Part shown: piece by piece, positions 1 through 12,728 of the stretch
Numbering within the stretch: position 1 is the stretch's first letter
Layout of the letters: the number at the start of each line of letters is the position of its first letter
Assembly (NCBI RefSeq): GCF_010183535.1
Contig: NC_071329.1
Location: 9,672,001 to 9,736,000, forward strand
Direction of reading: 5' to 3'
Length of the DNA stretch: 64,000 bases
DNA from: Caenorhabditis remanei
Lineage: Eukaryota; Nematoda; Chromadorea; Rhabditida; Rhabditidae
Position numbers and translations under genes: made by a program
The notes under the pieces: generated by a model
What the model was told of the DNA's origin: nothing
Database searches by the model: none
Seen by the model: only the letters and a program-made list of their open reading frames with translations

Positions 1-875
1 GGCCTGAAACAGAGGGATGGGAAGAGAGACACGGAAAGAATGAACGAAATAAAGCAGAGTTCAATGAATTTAATTGTTCGCTTTCAAAAAAATAGAGCGA
101 CAAAGGTAATGGGAATGGGTGCAAATTTTGAGAAGAAAAACAATGAAACTATGATTCGAAGAGAAAATAATAAATAACTTAGGGTAAAATTAGAAGAAAA
201 ATAATTTAGGACACGGGCTTAATTTTAATGGCATCGAAATGTTCGGTGCAATTGAAACTATACTTTGAGCTAGGAGCTGTCTCGGACAATTAATTTCACG
301 GGTTATGAAACGATTTCACATAAAACTACAACCAAAACATACACACAAAAATATCATGATTGCTATGAATGATTCGCATACTGTCGAAATGCACACGAGG
401 ATGTTTTCAGACAACACTGAGAAGTTCAAAAACTGAAACAAACTGAGAATCGAATGCAACTCGACAGAAGGCGTACAATGCGAGTCTATGCAATCATTCG
501 GGAATGACGTGGAACAAACTACAATGGGAAGGAATGAAACAACGGGGTTGGTTAGGTATATGCATGAAAGTTAATTTTGTATAGAAGTCAAACAAAGCGA
601 AAGTGGATAAAAACAATGATGTGGCGGAATGAAGTGATGCACAGGACAAATTGTGAGAATGAAGTTTTGATATGAATATTTACAATATGTCATTTCATCC
701 GCAATCATTTTGATGAAACTTATATTACGAAAATTTGAAGAATGTGATAAAATTTGGTTCGGAAACCGGGTGGAACAGTTTGAAAAAACAACAGCACTAA
801 TGGTGAAATGCATATAAGAGATCAAAAAAATAAGTGGGAAGGGAGATAATGTAAACTATGGACAGTGAGATCGGT
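1..875. other. 3' flank of the USP24-like gene
   Basis: AT-rich, purine-biased sequence downstream of the minus-strand deubiquitinase gene. It probably contains that gene's 3' UTR. Open frames here are short and lack splice-compatible structure. I see no gene or recognisable repeat. Confidence 0.6.
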
Positions 876-3800
876 TTAATTCTCGTTTTCTTCGTCAGGA
901 AGTTCATCTTTGATAGCTATATCGAGATCCTCGTCAGGCAATTCTTCTTTGATAGCCATATCGAGATCCTCTTCTGAGGTGTCGACGTTCAGTACCTCTT
1001 CTAGCGATGGCTGCTCAATCATTTCGAGATTATCGGGTTTCAGATCGGAAATATCTGGTTTCAGATCTTCTTCCAAATTAAGTTCTTTCTTTTCGATCAC
1101 TCGAGCAGTTGCAACAGCATCTGTCATTGTAGCTCTGAAAAAAAGACCAGTGATAAATATACTAATGGAAACAGGTCGGTGAAGTTTTCGAAGCAAATGA
1201 TAAACTTACTTTCTTAAATCAATAGAGTTATCCGCTCTTCTGAGCATCTGTGGCCCGATTATAACCTCTTCGTCATCGTCCATGGGCTCATCGCTATCGT
1301 CTTCAACGTTTGTTATAGAGAAAATTGTACGGAATCGTCTGGCACATCTCGAGAGAGTGGTTCTCAATCTGTAATTCAATCAGTCATTCACTAAGCAATA
1401 GCGATAAATATCAATTACTCTCGATCTTTGATGATACGAATGCTGAACAAAGCTTCTTGCATTTTACGAAGCTTCTGAGGATCCTCGTCTCTCCACACCA
1501 TCATAACTGGTAAAACTCCATGCTGCACTGCATCGTCATCTTCGGCGACTCCGACCCACAAAAAGTTCTTCAGTACAGAAGCACCAAGAGCAGGCATGCC
1601 TTCAGTAACCAACCGAGTAGAGAGCTGGAAACCGAAATTCAATCATAATCATCAGAAGAACTATTTTACCTCAGAGAAGAAATCGATGACGTGGCTCCAA
1701 TGTTCAATGCTAGTAAACATGTACGAGTACTCCTTCAGGAACGCCTTCAAAAGGATCTGACACACATTAAAGATGTATTCTTTCGCAGACTCCGGAAATT
1801 CAGATCTTGTGATAATTTGAATTTGCCGGACATAGCACATGATAATCCTATTATGCAAAGTCTTTTCATCGTTTTGCTTTCCTTCGGTTGTCTCGATATC
1901 TTCACGCGAGGCGCAGTATAACACTAATGTTTCGTTAACGAATTTTCCTTGCGTTGTCATTCTGAAAAATGAATATTATGGTAGTCATGAGAGAAGATTC
2001 CTAACACAACATGACGGAAATGCAAATGAGGATCGACAATATGCTGCAAGCTCCTATTCATTGTGTCCAGCAAAAGTTCGAAATACAAGCCTGGGAGGAT
2101 GGGAAACAGACCAAGACTCTTTATCCGTTCCTCGGAGAACCGAAGTCGACAGAACACCTTTAAATTATCGATAAGACGTTAGAACTTCTTGTTCCTACTA
2201 ACCGTAGAATAATCTTCCCATAAAAAGTCAGCCACTAGAGGAAGAGCCTGGCACAATTGAAGAACGCTTTTTCCAAACTCGTTGAGCCGAGCGATCATGT
2301 ACAAGATATCCACCAAATTCCGTGAATAGTGTCGTCCTGAGCCTTCCATTCGATGAATGCGGTAACTGTAAATACTAATTTTCAGGTGTAAAAATATCAG
2401 TTCAGAAACTTACGGCAGTACTTGAACTATTCTTCTTATGATGTTAAGCTGGAAATGACAGTTAAGGTAATGCATTGCGTCAATCAGACTCACGCGCTGA
2501 GAACGTGACTTCGATAGATCGACTGGTAGCATCGGTTTCAGTTGCGGTGGGCGTGATTGATTCATTACTAACTGTGATACAATCGCCAAAGGATTATTAG
2601 CGCGTATTAGTTCAGGGCGCATCATGTCCTCCGTTTCTGAATCTTCATCGTCCAAGTCATCATCTTCGTCATCCTCATCATCTTCATCATCGTCGTCGTC
2701 AAGGTCGGTGGAGTCTGGACTTGGGTCCAACATGTTATCATCTTTGTTGCCATTCTCAACAACCCATAAGCGAAGAGCAACTCTCATACATTGCCAGAAC
2801 GAAGTTCTGATGTCGTGTTCAGTTGTTTCGAGCATTCTGTTCAACATCTCGGAGTTATTCGCTTCAAGTGTTCTAAAGAAGAATATCTTGTTATCGGGAT
2901 GTCGCTGAAGAAGGATTTTAATCAAATCAGTAGCTCCTCGAGGAAAATTCTTTGGTCTAGCGTCATCAAACATCGTCCAGGCAACGCGTATAATGTATGA
3001 AGCGATATACTCGAAAGCCATTTTGAAGAAATCTCGTTTCTCAATTTGAAGAACTGTGTATTCAACCGTTTCCTCTCTTCTCAATAATGGCAATAAAGAA
3101 TTGATGTAGATTTGATATAAATCTGGCGAAAAGAAATCTCGGTCATCCAAAAACTTGCAGTACTCATCGTTCAAAAACCGTTTCAGAGATTGGTCCAATG
3201 AGTTGAACATGTTGATGCGTAACTTTCTTGCTTCACTCATATCTTTTCTGAGTGCTTCCTCTGCTTCTCTGATTCTGTCTTCTCCATCATCCATTTGCTC
3301 ATCGCTTCTGAAATAATCACTTCATGTTCTAGGATACTCTCTTTAAATGATAACTTACACATCGAATGTAACTTTGGGTTTCGCTTCATTCAATCGATCA
3401 AAGATGTGTCGAGGAATCAATGCAGATGGCTCCTCACGCTTCTTCTCATAAAACAACACATATGCATTCCAGTGTCGCACTCGCTCGTCCATTCCGATGA
3501 AAACTGAAATTTAAACAAATAATTTGTTTCGAATTGTCCAATCAACCCACCTCCTTCTTGAGTAAATGTTCCTCCATACCAAATGTCTTCGATGTTTGTG
3601 TGGGACATTGGAGTAACGGACAAGTCATTGATGTGATGCCATTTTCCATATGAAGGTGAGTCCTTGTACTCATCTCGTCGTTCTTTGATGAATGAGTAGT
3701 AGTGACCAGCAGTGGCTATTCCAGAATGAGCCAAAACACCTACTAACTCATATATCAGTGGTTTTTGTTTTGTTGGAGTATCGAGGCCAGAAGTATTCGC

Positions 3801-6800
3801 AAATGACTGAGATAGACGCATTGTTGATGAACGATGACGGCGGAACATTTTCTTTTGAGACGAGTCAAGCGAAGGGGTACTCGCGGAACCTGAACCAAGA
3901 TTTGCCTTTTCAGGAGCGCCATTCTTGTGTTGTGGAGAAGACGGTTCGTCGTTTCCAGAATTTCCATATAGCATTTCGTCAAAAAGATCTTGAACATGCT
4001 CATCTGGAACATGTCGCGAAGCTGTCATATACGGTTCCATATCTATTTCAAACGGAAAACTGAAGAACTGGTTATCTTTTCTGATCATGTTGTTCACCAA
4101 ATCGTAGGTAAATCTCTTCAATTGAATTGTCATAGTAGTCGGAAGTTCGAGGAAAGAGGTCCGGTTCAACGTTGTCTTCTTTTCATTGCACTTTTCACAG
4201 TGATAAGCATTTTCTCCTTCCATTACATGAGCAGCAAGGAAATTCTCCAAGGCTTCACCAAGATTATCTCCGCTGAGGGCCAGTGAGATGCAATTGAATT
4301 CTTCATCTGGACTTTTGTAACGATGCCAGCATCCATAACAAATTTTCTCATAGCTGTATTTTCCGAAAAATCTGTTTTGAAACAGCGCTGGAAGCTCCAA
4401 CTTTTTGAGAACATAGTCACACTTATCAAGTAGAATACTATAGAAGTCGATAGCGTCATGATGTTGTTTTGTGTTTAATGGCACATCAGGCTCGAATCGG
4501 AACTCCCGCCACAAGCCATATGGAACAATTGCTTGACATTGAGCAAAGTTGAGTTGAGCGAACACTCTTTGCAATTCATAGAGGAGAGCCCTGCAAAATA
4601 CAAATGTGAATGGGAAACAAGAATTTTTTAGCAAGAGCTTACGCGGTATTGTCTCCCCATCTTTGTGAAGGATCGATGTTTTGAAGCGAGATGAGATCTT
4701 TACAAAGACCAGGTACATGTACAAGCTGTTGGATCATTGCATTCATGTAGCATGTTCCTCCATCATTCTTCATTCCAACCTTGTCAAAAGCCTTCGGGCG
4801 AGTGATTGGACGATACGCTGGATCATATGTCTTCTGAGCAACCGAAAACTTACTCCAGTAGCGAAGAAGCTGGTATGAGTTTTTATAGCTCCGTTCACAG
4901 AATGCATTGATAGTTTGAATGGCAGCATCTCTAGCTTGGTACTCCCAGCGAATTGAGTCTTCTTCAAACATGCTATCCTCAATATCCGGAAGTTCTGGGA
5001 ACAAAAAATCGTTTATGATAGCCTCTAAAAACGGCTCCGAATAATTTTCGATTTCTGCTTGGCTACAATACGGCAAGAGGCAATTGATCATACGCATTTT
5101 TGCAGCTGCGTAAACATTTTCGGTCAATGCAATATCATTGTTTGTGGTGCTGAATTTAGGTTTGAAGTTGAGAAGACTTTTGATTTGGTCACATATGATA
5201 TCAATAGGCATGTGTCCAATTTCACTCCATTCGATATCCCTCTGATCATCACGACATCTTCGTGGGCTTTCAAAGTAGAATATTTCAACAACAGTTTGAA
5301 CAATGCCGTCACAGTGTTGTCTCTGTCTTTTTTGTAGCTCATCCAGATCAGCAGTATGTCCATCATGAAGTGGCAGCGCCATGAACATTTCAATTAACAT
5401 CTTTAAGGTGACGGTCGTAATTTCATAACTATCTTTTCCAATTTTCACTATGTTCTCTTGAACGTATTTGCGATAAGCTTCTTGTTGAGAATTCACGAGA
5501 ACATCTTGGTAGAATTGCACCCAACTTTTTTCCAAAAATATTGTTTCAAGAAGAGGTAAACATTTTTCTCGGTGATTTGAAACCCAGACGCGTACCATGT
5601 GACGAACGAGTGAAAATGCTTTCTTCACAATAATCAGACGACATTCATCACCCCCTGTAAAAAAATAATGCTCAAAAAATTATTGGTAAGCGTTTTACAT
5701 CTTTCTCCTTTAATAACTGCTCTGATCATTTCACTGGCTGTTTGCTTCACAGGATCAGTTTCATAGGCGCCGTCTCTGTACGGTTCAACTTCCTTTGAGA
5801 TGAGACCTTCTGTTGCTACATGAATCCACTGCCAATTGCGAATGCTCTCGAAGAAAGGCATAAGTTCCGAATGTTTCCAATTATTGAGTGAAAGATTAAC
5901 TCTTCGCATATATTCGGTGTAAGCGCTAAATTTAAAAATACGATCTTCAGTCGAAACATATCCACTTACTTCCTTATTTCACTTAATGATGTTATATCGG
6001 CATTGGCTGGACTGGTACGAATATTTATGTATGCTTGGGGCGTGACCTGCTGTTTAGTCAATGCGTAGTCCATAGGAGGATCCAATGGTCGAGGAGTTTG
6101 TCGGCTTTGTAACATTCTTTGGCAAGTCTTTTCCATTTCTTCACGCACTCGAAATTCGTTGTTGATCATTTTGACAATGGTGTTACGACCAGTGTACACA
6201 CTTCTGATAATTTGCAGGATTCGTTCAAAAATTGAATGGCGATCTCCCGGAGAACATTTATTTATCGGTATGACATGAGGCTTTGTAAGAACATCGTCGA
6301 TCAACATCTTGATAACATTCAAATCAAGAATAGCATTGGTCAGCTCGGTCGCATCCGTAACAGACGCTTGTATCAAACGAGTTGGAGCCACAATAGAACT
6401 CATGGCTTCAAGTGCGTAAAGCATCCGACCTGGTTCTGAGGGAGTCATATACTCTTCGCACATCTGTTTTATTTTCACAGTCAGAGAACGCTCAGTCAGA
6501 GAGGGTTCATCATCTTCGCCTGTCGTCTCCTTTAAACGCGGGAAACATTAATTGTTGATAATTGAAATGAAAACTTACGGTAGTGAGCTGCTTAAGAAGA
6601 GATGGCTGAGTTGGAAGAAGAAGTAACAATCTTCGCACAGATGCTCGGATATGCTTGTCGCCATTAGAAGCAAGTTCATGCAACAGATCATAGAAGTTAC
6701 ACTTCGAGATCACTGACATTGGAAGATAATCTTCTCTTAGTGCTTTTTTCTGATTATACTGTTGATTCTGTTGATCTGATCTTCGATTGGATGATTTCCT

Positions 6801-9800
6801 AAAACTAAATTACTTTGACTGAAACGAATATCATCAAAGTTGTCTTACTTTTGTTTCACCAAGATACGCAATTTTTCTGACAGGAAAATGGAATCTGTTT
6901 CGGATGCGAGTTTCACACTTTGCAGTGTCAGAAAATCATATCGAAGATTGGCCTCACCCATCGTAAGTTCATCTTCTCTTTTGTGAACGGTAAATTCAGT
7001 CATTCCTTCGTGGAACAAAAGTCGTTTCGCAAGGCGAACTTTGAACTCTCCGACAGTTGTGCTCGAATCGCAAACAAATGTTTTCCAGTAATTCAGACCA
7101 CACTGGAAATACTGAAACACATTAGTCACGTTCTTTGGACAATGTTCAAACTTACGTCAATATCATCATCGTCGTTTTTGAGTTCGATATTGAAAGTAAC
7201 TGGATGTCCCGAAATTGAGGATCCATGGCTCGGATTTTCTCGAATCATCTGGAAATAAATAACTCAATATTATACAAAGTTGGGAGTCCCTTACGTGATT
7301 CTTCTCGTTGCCCAGTTCAACGAACCGAGTCATGAAACGAACAAGTCTGTTCAAAGCTCGGGAAATCGTTTCAGTAAGCATACCATCAAGCGGAACATCA
7401 TGTTGTGCAATCTCGTGATTATTCAGAGTCAACTCCGATGTATCGTACTTGATTTCTGTGTTCGGTTTACCACTTCTTTTGTACAGCTCACTGAAAATGA
7501 TAACACGGTTGGGATATACAAGTTTATTGGAGTACCTCTTCAATTTTTCCACGTAGAAACTGAACACCGACAGAAAACTATACGTGTGATGACGAACAGA
7601 TTCGGGCGACTCGACCAACACTAAATCTGCACGAAATTAATTGCTAAACATCACAACATTATGCTCACCTCTCTCACAAAATGTCTCCATGCACTTCTCA
7701 ACAACGTCGTCATACTGATTGAAAAGAATGAGTTTCCATACAAACAGTTTGCAATCGTTATCTTTCTGTAAGTCAAGCCATGTTAAACAATCCTAATACA
7801 AAAGAAAAAAAACGAACGGCAACAATGAAAGCTTCAACCGGCCGTGTTTCTTCGTTACTCAAAATTGGCAGTTCTTCCCAATATTTGCAGAAACAACGAA
7901 GTCCAGTGATTTGCAGTGTGAACATATCCATTCCACATAAATGGGTTATAATTGCTCGAGATGTGTCTGGCCTCATAATTGTCATTTTGATTTCGAATAA
8001 GAACCCAAAAATTTCAGTTTTCTCTTGTGATGTTGAGTCGAAACATTGGATGAAAATGTTGAACAATCTATCCACGTATTCAACGTCTACAACAGATGCA
8101 TCCATGTCATGAAGCCATTTCATAAGACGTAAAGCGTTTTGGAGAATGAATGAATAATCGGTACATCCATATATAACTGTAGACAGAATGTTGTCCGCAT
8201 GATATCCTCCAAAAATATCACTAGTCGCTGTAAAAATTTAAATTATCGTTATTTTTAGGACTCATCTCCAAAACTCACATTCAAATACAGCATTCGATTG
8301 AGAATCTTGACTGACTTGTTGCAGGGAATCGAATTGTTCATGTGCAATATGACGAATGTATTCCAAACGGTTGAGAATGTGTTCCGCCAATTGCCGTTCT
8401 CGCAAATGACTTCTCAATTCGTTGATCCGAGTGACATTATCTTCTGAAAAATAAGATTAACGGAAACACTGATACCATTGAGTACCTGTCGAGAAAGACC
8501 TTTTCGGAGTGAACATCCGTCTCAACTTTTCAAACATTATGAACAGATATACAATGATAACCTCATTGAATCCATCATCCGAATGACAAGCATCCATAAC
8601 GTTGTCCAAAAAGGCATCTCTTTCAGATTTGTCAAACATCATGTTTAACAAGTCACAATGTTTCTTCATTCCATGCTCGATTGCTTTGAAAGAATTACAT
8701 CTCGGTGGACCACGTGCAATGTGAATCAACTCCCATATTATGTTACAGATTTTCAATTTACACTCATCATCTCGGTCTTTCTGGATAGCTATTGTATATG
8801 AGAAGTTGAAAATCGGCTCATATAAACGAGTTTCACGGCTGCGGAAGCTTTTCTTGAAGAGCTCGATAAGCCACTCAATTTGTTCGTTATTCACAGATTT
8901 CGAAATGAATTCCATAATTTTGTTGAAGTTCTCAACGCTGACACCCATCCTTCCTTTTCTCAGAGACCACACAAACTCTGTAAAATTCAAGATTCTTAGA
9001 AAACTATAAACGATGTACTTACTCATATCATCAAGTGTTAATTCAGGAGTCATATACTGCAGAATGGGTTGAATTCTTTCCACGTACACAACATGATCCA
9101 TGTTTCCAGTCAATACAATCTGAAGCACCTTGTTCTCTTCTAGCCACTTTTTGAAGAATTCTTCGTTGACTTGAGACTTTGGGCGCGTGATCGTCATTCC
9201 TCCTGACCGGTGGAAGCGATCAGCAATGGTACCAAGTTCTTCGAGAGCATGCAATATGCTTTCCATCTGTGGGCATTTTATCCATTTCCGAAGATAATCA
9301 AGTCTAGCGGACTGTGTTGTCGTAGCTACATCAAGACCGAAACGATCACAGAGAAGGACAATCTCTTGGAGAAGATCGAGACCTTGTCTGCGTATGAGGG
9401 CATCTCGGATTTCTTTGTCGTTAACGATTCGGAAGCGATCAAGAGCTTTTGACACCCATGTTTCAAGTTTGCAGAGAAACAGATCGTTTCCTCGGTGCAT
9501 CCAATTACTAAATATGTTGAGCGTCCTGAGAAGACACTGAAGATCTAATAGAGTGACATCGAAGAACTCTTCGTCCGGGTGGACATCGATCTTTTGATCA
9601 ATCATTGGAATAAGAGCATCAACAAATACATCACAGAGATAAGCATAAATACGCTTGTATTCAAGTCTCTCAAGTCTTTCAATATCAATATGTTTTAGTG
9701 GAGGATATTCACGTTCTCTGGAATGTTATTCATATGATCTGAAATGGAGAAACACACACGCCACTTACAGTAGATCAATATATTGCACCCCTTGCACGAA

Positions 9801-10712
9801 AAACTTGTTGCGGTAGTTGAACATTTCGTCGATAGCTAAAACTGTTTTGACACTGTTTGGTGTTACTGTGAGACGGGCGCAAAGAAGTGGAGTAATGGCG
9901 AGGTAGAACTGCTCGATGGCGTGTGCTTCTGGTTCACCAATGTACGGAGGCTGCAATTCGAGGAGCTGGCGAAGCAATTCAAATCCTGGTCTCACGTCGC
10001 TGCAGTTTACATGGCGTCCGATGATGAAGGAGAGGAACTCGTCGACGAAGTTGAGGACATCTGGCATTTTTTCATGCTTCCCACAGCGGATGATATTTGT
10101 CGCTACCTTAAAGCTTCGGATATGAGATTATTAATGTTCAGTGAACATTGTCCACTAAAAGAACATGTAAATTCCTATCGCTAGATTCAAGAGCTTACAA
10201 TTATTCTTCTATGTAGAGTGCCATTTTGATGGAAAATCACGTAGCGATGGTTGTTCTCGATTATTACGCGAATTCTTGCCATTGACTCTTCGTCCCAAAC
10301 CGTCTTCATGTCTTCAGCAAGTTCTTCTTCGTCGCTTTCAACGAACTGACTGCGGAGCATATCGGTTATTGGATAGTTAGACTTTGGTTTTTCAGCCGAT
10401 GACATTGGCTTCGAAACAGCGTCCAAACCAATAATTTCTCGAGTCAAGTACTGTACAGCTTTTTCTACCTCGTTATTCGACATTCTCAAAGCTGTATCAA
10501 TTTCGTCCGAATTGAAGCTGAAAAACACACCTAGGCAGACTCAGACTACTGTAAACGTACCCCATTGATATCAGCATATCATGATTTTCCTGATATGTTT
10601 GTGAGACATCTGGAGGCGCTGCTTCACTTGTTGATTGAACCCACAGATCGATACCTTCCGTGCAAATTTTCTTAAAGAAATCATTTATTGTCAAAACAAA
10701 ATTTCTTGACAT
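876..10712 (-). CDS. usp-24: USP24-type ubiquitin carboxyl-terminal hydrolase, 25 exons
   Basis: Large cysteine protease predicted to remove ubiquitin from proteins. I place 25 exons by CT..AC (antisense) splice signals: 10561-10712, 10199-10517, about 9779-10106, 9023-9717, 8486-8977, 8279-8443, 7839-8227, 7669-7792, 7536-7620, 7295-7490, 7156-7248, 6849-7111, 6579-6798, 5970-6529, 5699-5925, 4643-5654, 3551-4590, 3359-3503, 2414-3307, 2203-2365, 2008-2157, 1670-1961, 1419-1624, 1210-1368, 876-1134. They sum to a continuous frame of about 2,875 residues; human USP24 is about 2,620. A UBA-like N-terminus (DMLISMG, then NNEVEKAVQYL) favours USP24 over USP9X. The Cys box KNDGGTCYMNAMIQQL is at about residue 1737, the His box AGHYYSFIKERR at about 2070, followed by HHIND, so the catalytic triad looks intact. 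Zinc-site CYGCWHRY and CEKCNEKK are present. A long Asp/Glu run (antisense of about 2640-2710) lies C-terminal to the catalytic domain. The least certain junction is the acceptor of exon 3 near 10107. The symbol is given by family similarity, not from a database. Confidence 0.9.
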
Positions 10713-10907
10713 TCGGTGTTTGCGGACCTAAGTTCCCGAGCTTAAAATAAGCCACGCCCTCCTTCCGTTGTCTCGGCTATGACATTAGTCGAACTCCCCG
10801 ATCTTTTCTAAGTATATAGCCGAAATAACGGACAGAGGGCGTGGCTTATTTTAAGCTCGGGAACTTAGGTCCGCAAACACCAAATGTCAAGAAAGTTTGA
10901 TTTGACA
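10689..10907. repeat. Inverted repeat, 92-bp arms, overlapping the USP24-like start codon
   Basis: The left arm 10689-10780 and right arm 10816-10907 are reverse complements with roughly eight mismatches, separated by a 35-bp loop. The left arm contains the antisense ATG (10710-10712) and first eight codons of the USP24-like gene. The right arm contains a mirrored ATG at 10884 on the + strand that opens only a short frame. A fold-back element or an inverted duplication of the gene's 5' end would both explain this. Confidence 0.9.
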
Positions 10908-12728
10908 ACACGAATCTCGAAATTGAAAAAAAATAAAAAATGTCGGGTTATTACTTGATGGATCATTGAATTAATATAATTTTTTCCTATACGTATCAGG
11001 ATAAATAAACCGAATTGTCTCGATGAGAGCTATTAAGAATTAAAAGTCTCAGCCTGAAGTTCATCACAAAGGTTAGTTCCAGATAAATGGTTATGATATA
11101 TACAAAATTTTACACGGCAGAGTTTACTTTAAGAAAACACAATGTGACCGAATACATTTTCAGATGTAAAACAGAAAATTCGGGAGTCCCAGTTATGACA
11201 TCGGGTACAAATTGCCAAAAGAGATTAAATCTTGGTTCAATTCACAAAAGAGTATGCATTGGAATGCTTTCGCCTCGTTCATTCTCTTTCTCGCCTGTGG
11301 CAACTGCTCTTCTATGAAAAGAGCGCGTCTCTATGACAACCAACCTTAGCCGGATTATCTCCCCATTGCGATTGATTTGGTGTAGAAGGGCTTGCCGATC
11401 TCTTTCGCGGTCCTTCGTCCCCAGACTCGTTGTTCGAGACGTTGAGAGGAGCTGTATCACCATCAATAGGTGAACTAGCTGATTCACCGACAGGCATATC
11501 GAGATCTACAGATTCAGCTTCTGAAGCTAGAGGAGGAAATTAAACGAAATCATTATTATAATTTTAGTTACCTGGCGACATCGGACTGTGGGCAACGTCG
11601 CCCCTATCCGGTTCCAACCCGTCTTTATCCAGAATGATTGCAGCTTGGCGGCAACCAATATCACAATGGTGCCACTCTGTTCTACCTGGAACATCAAAAT
11701 TCTTTCAAAAATAAGATATTGCGCAAAGAAAGGGAGCAGAGAAGACATTTTAGTGCCGCCAAAGTTAGCAGTTGCTCATTATTCTAGTGTGATTCGGCTT
11801 GTTTGCTTGTGGAATAAAAAAAAACTGCCGAAATGAAAGAATATTGGATTCAAAGGAAAGTGTGACAAAATTTATACCAAGGAAAAATTCAAGAAAAGGG
11901 AAAATATGAGAAACACGTGAGCATTTTATTTGTATCCTGTTGGCTTAATAATTATGGGTTACCCTTCCCTCTCATTAAAAGAATTCGATAGAACTCCTCT
12001 CCTAAGTAGTTATGAAAAAGGCTTTTCAATAAGTTTTGGGGGTTCAGTAGTCTCTATAACAGAAGCCGTTTCAAGAAATACCGCCTAATTTAAAATTTGA
12101 AGTCTTAAAATAATTTTTGAATCAGATTTTTTGACTGAAATAAAAACAAAATCCTCGAACTGATCCATCAGTTGAAGATCTCCATCGAACCTCTGTCATA
12201 AGTACACCCAGCAGCGGAACGTTTAAATGAGTTTGCGTTTCAAACGTTATGACTTCAAGTTCAGATGATTTTAACCATATATATTACAAAAATGAATTGT
12301 TTCGGGTGTTGTGAACAGAATTCACTTTTTAATTGATAAACCGATAAGGACCCGATTGGATGAAGCGGATGACAATCCCATTGGTCGACGTCGATAGAAA
12401 CCAGCGAAAAATTTTTGGACGCAAACACCTTGACGCGCAACTGCACAGCTTTTTTTTGAATGTGCACAGGCATCGTCAGAGCTCTGCAGAGCACTTAATT
12501 CGAAGACTTGCTTACGAGAAAAAGATTAGCCTAATAAAATCCTTTGAGTTGTCATATTCAATGAGTTCGGAAAGGAAGAGTAATCTTCTTCCCATTATTT
12601 TTGTTTCCGTTGTTTCGAATTATTTCAGTAAACCTTTCGAATTCAAATAACATTAGCTTTTTTTTCATGTTTTTTAACTATTTTATCTATTTATTTTATC
12701 GATAAAATACTTTTTTTTCAATTTCAGA
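10908..12728. other. Intergenic region between the USP24-like gene and chmp-7
   Basis: Divergent intergenic DNA. Apart from the end of the inverted repeat and the orphan exon-like fragments at 11320-11700, I see only AT-rich sequence. The final 60 bases are T-rich and end in the acceptor that precedes the chmp-7 start, as expected for an outron. Confidence 0.55.
11320..11700 (-). pseudogene. Orphan exon-like fragments, unidentified
   Basis: Two frames join cleanly across a putative 50-bp intron (donor just after TGTCGCCAG near 11573, acceptor ..CCTCTAG near 11528). The upper one encodes WHHCDIGCRQAAIILDKDG, the lower one ESVDLDMPVGESASSP followed by SGDEGPRKRSASPSTPNQSQ. The polar Ser/Pro/Asp-rich composition looks coding and the phases agree. 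Upstream the frame runs into a stop near 11717 with no convincing start or donor exon. I do not recognise the family. It could be a decayed gene, the tail of a gene with a distant first exon, or chance. Confidence 0.3.

Noticed and set aside
2624..2908. Ser-rich plus-strand ORF
   Set aside because: Exact antisense of the Asp/Glu run of the USP24-like gene.
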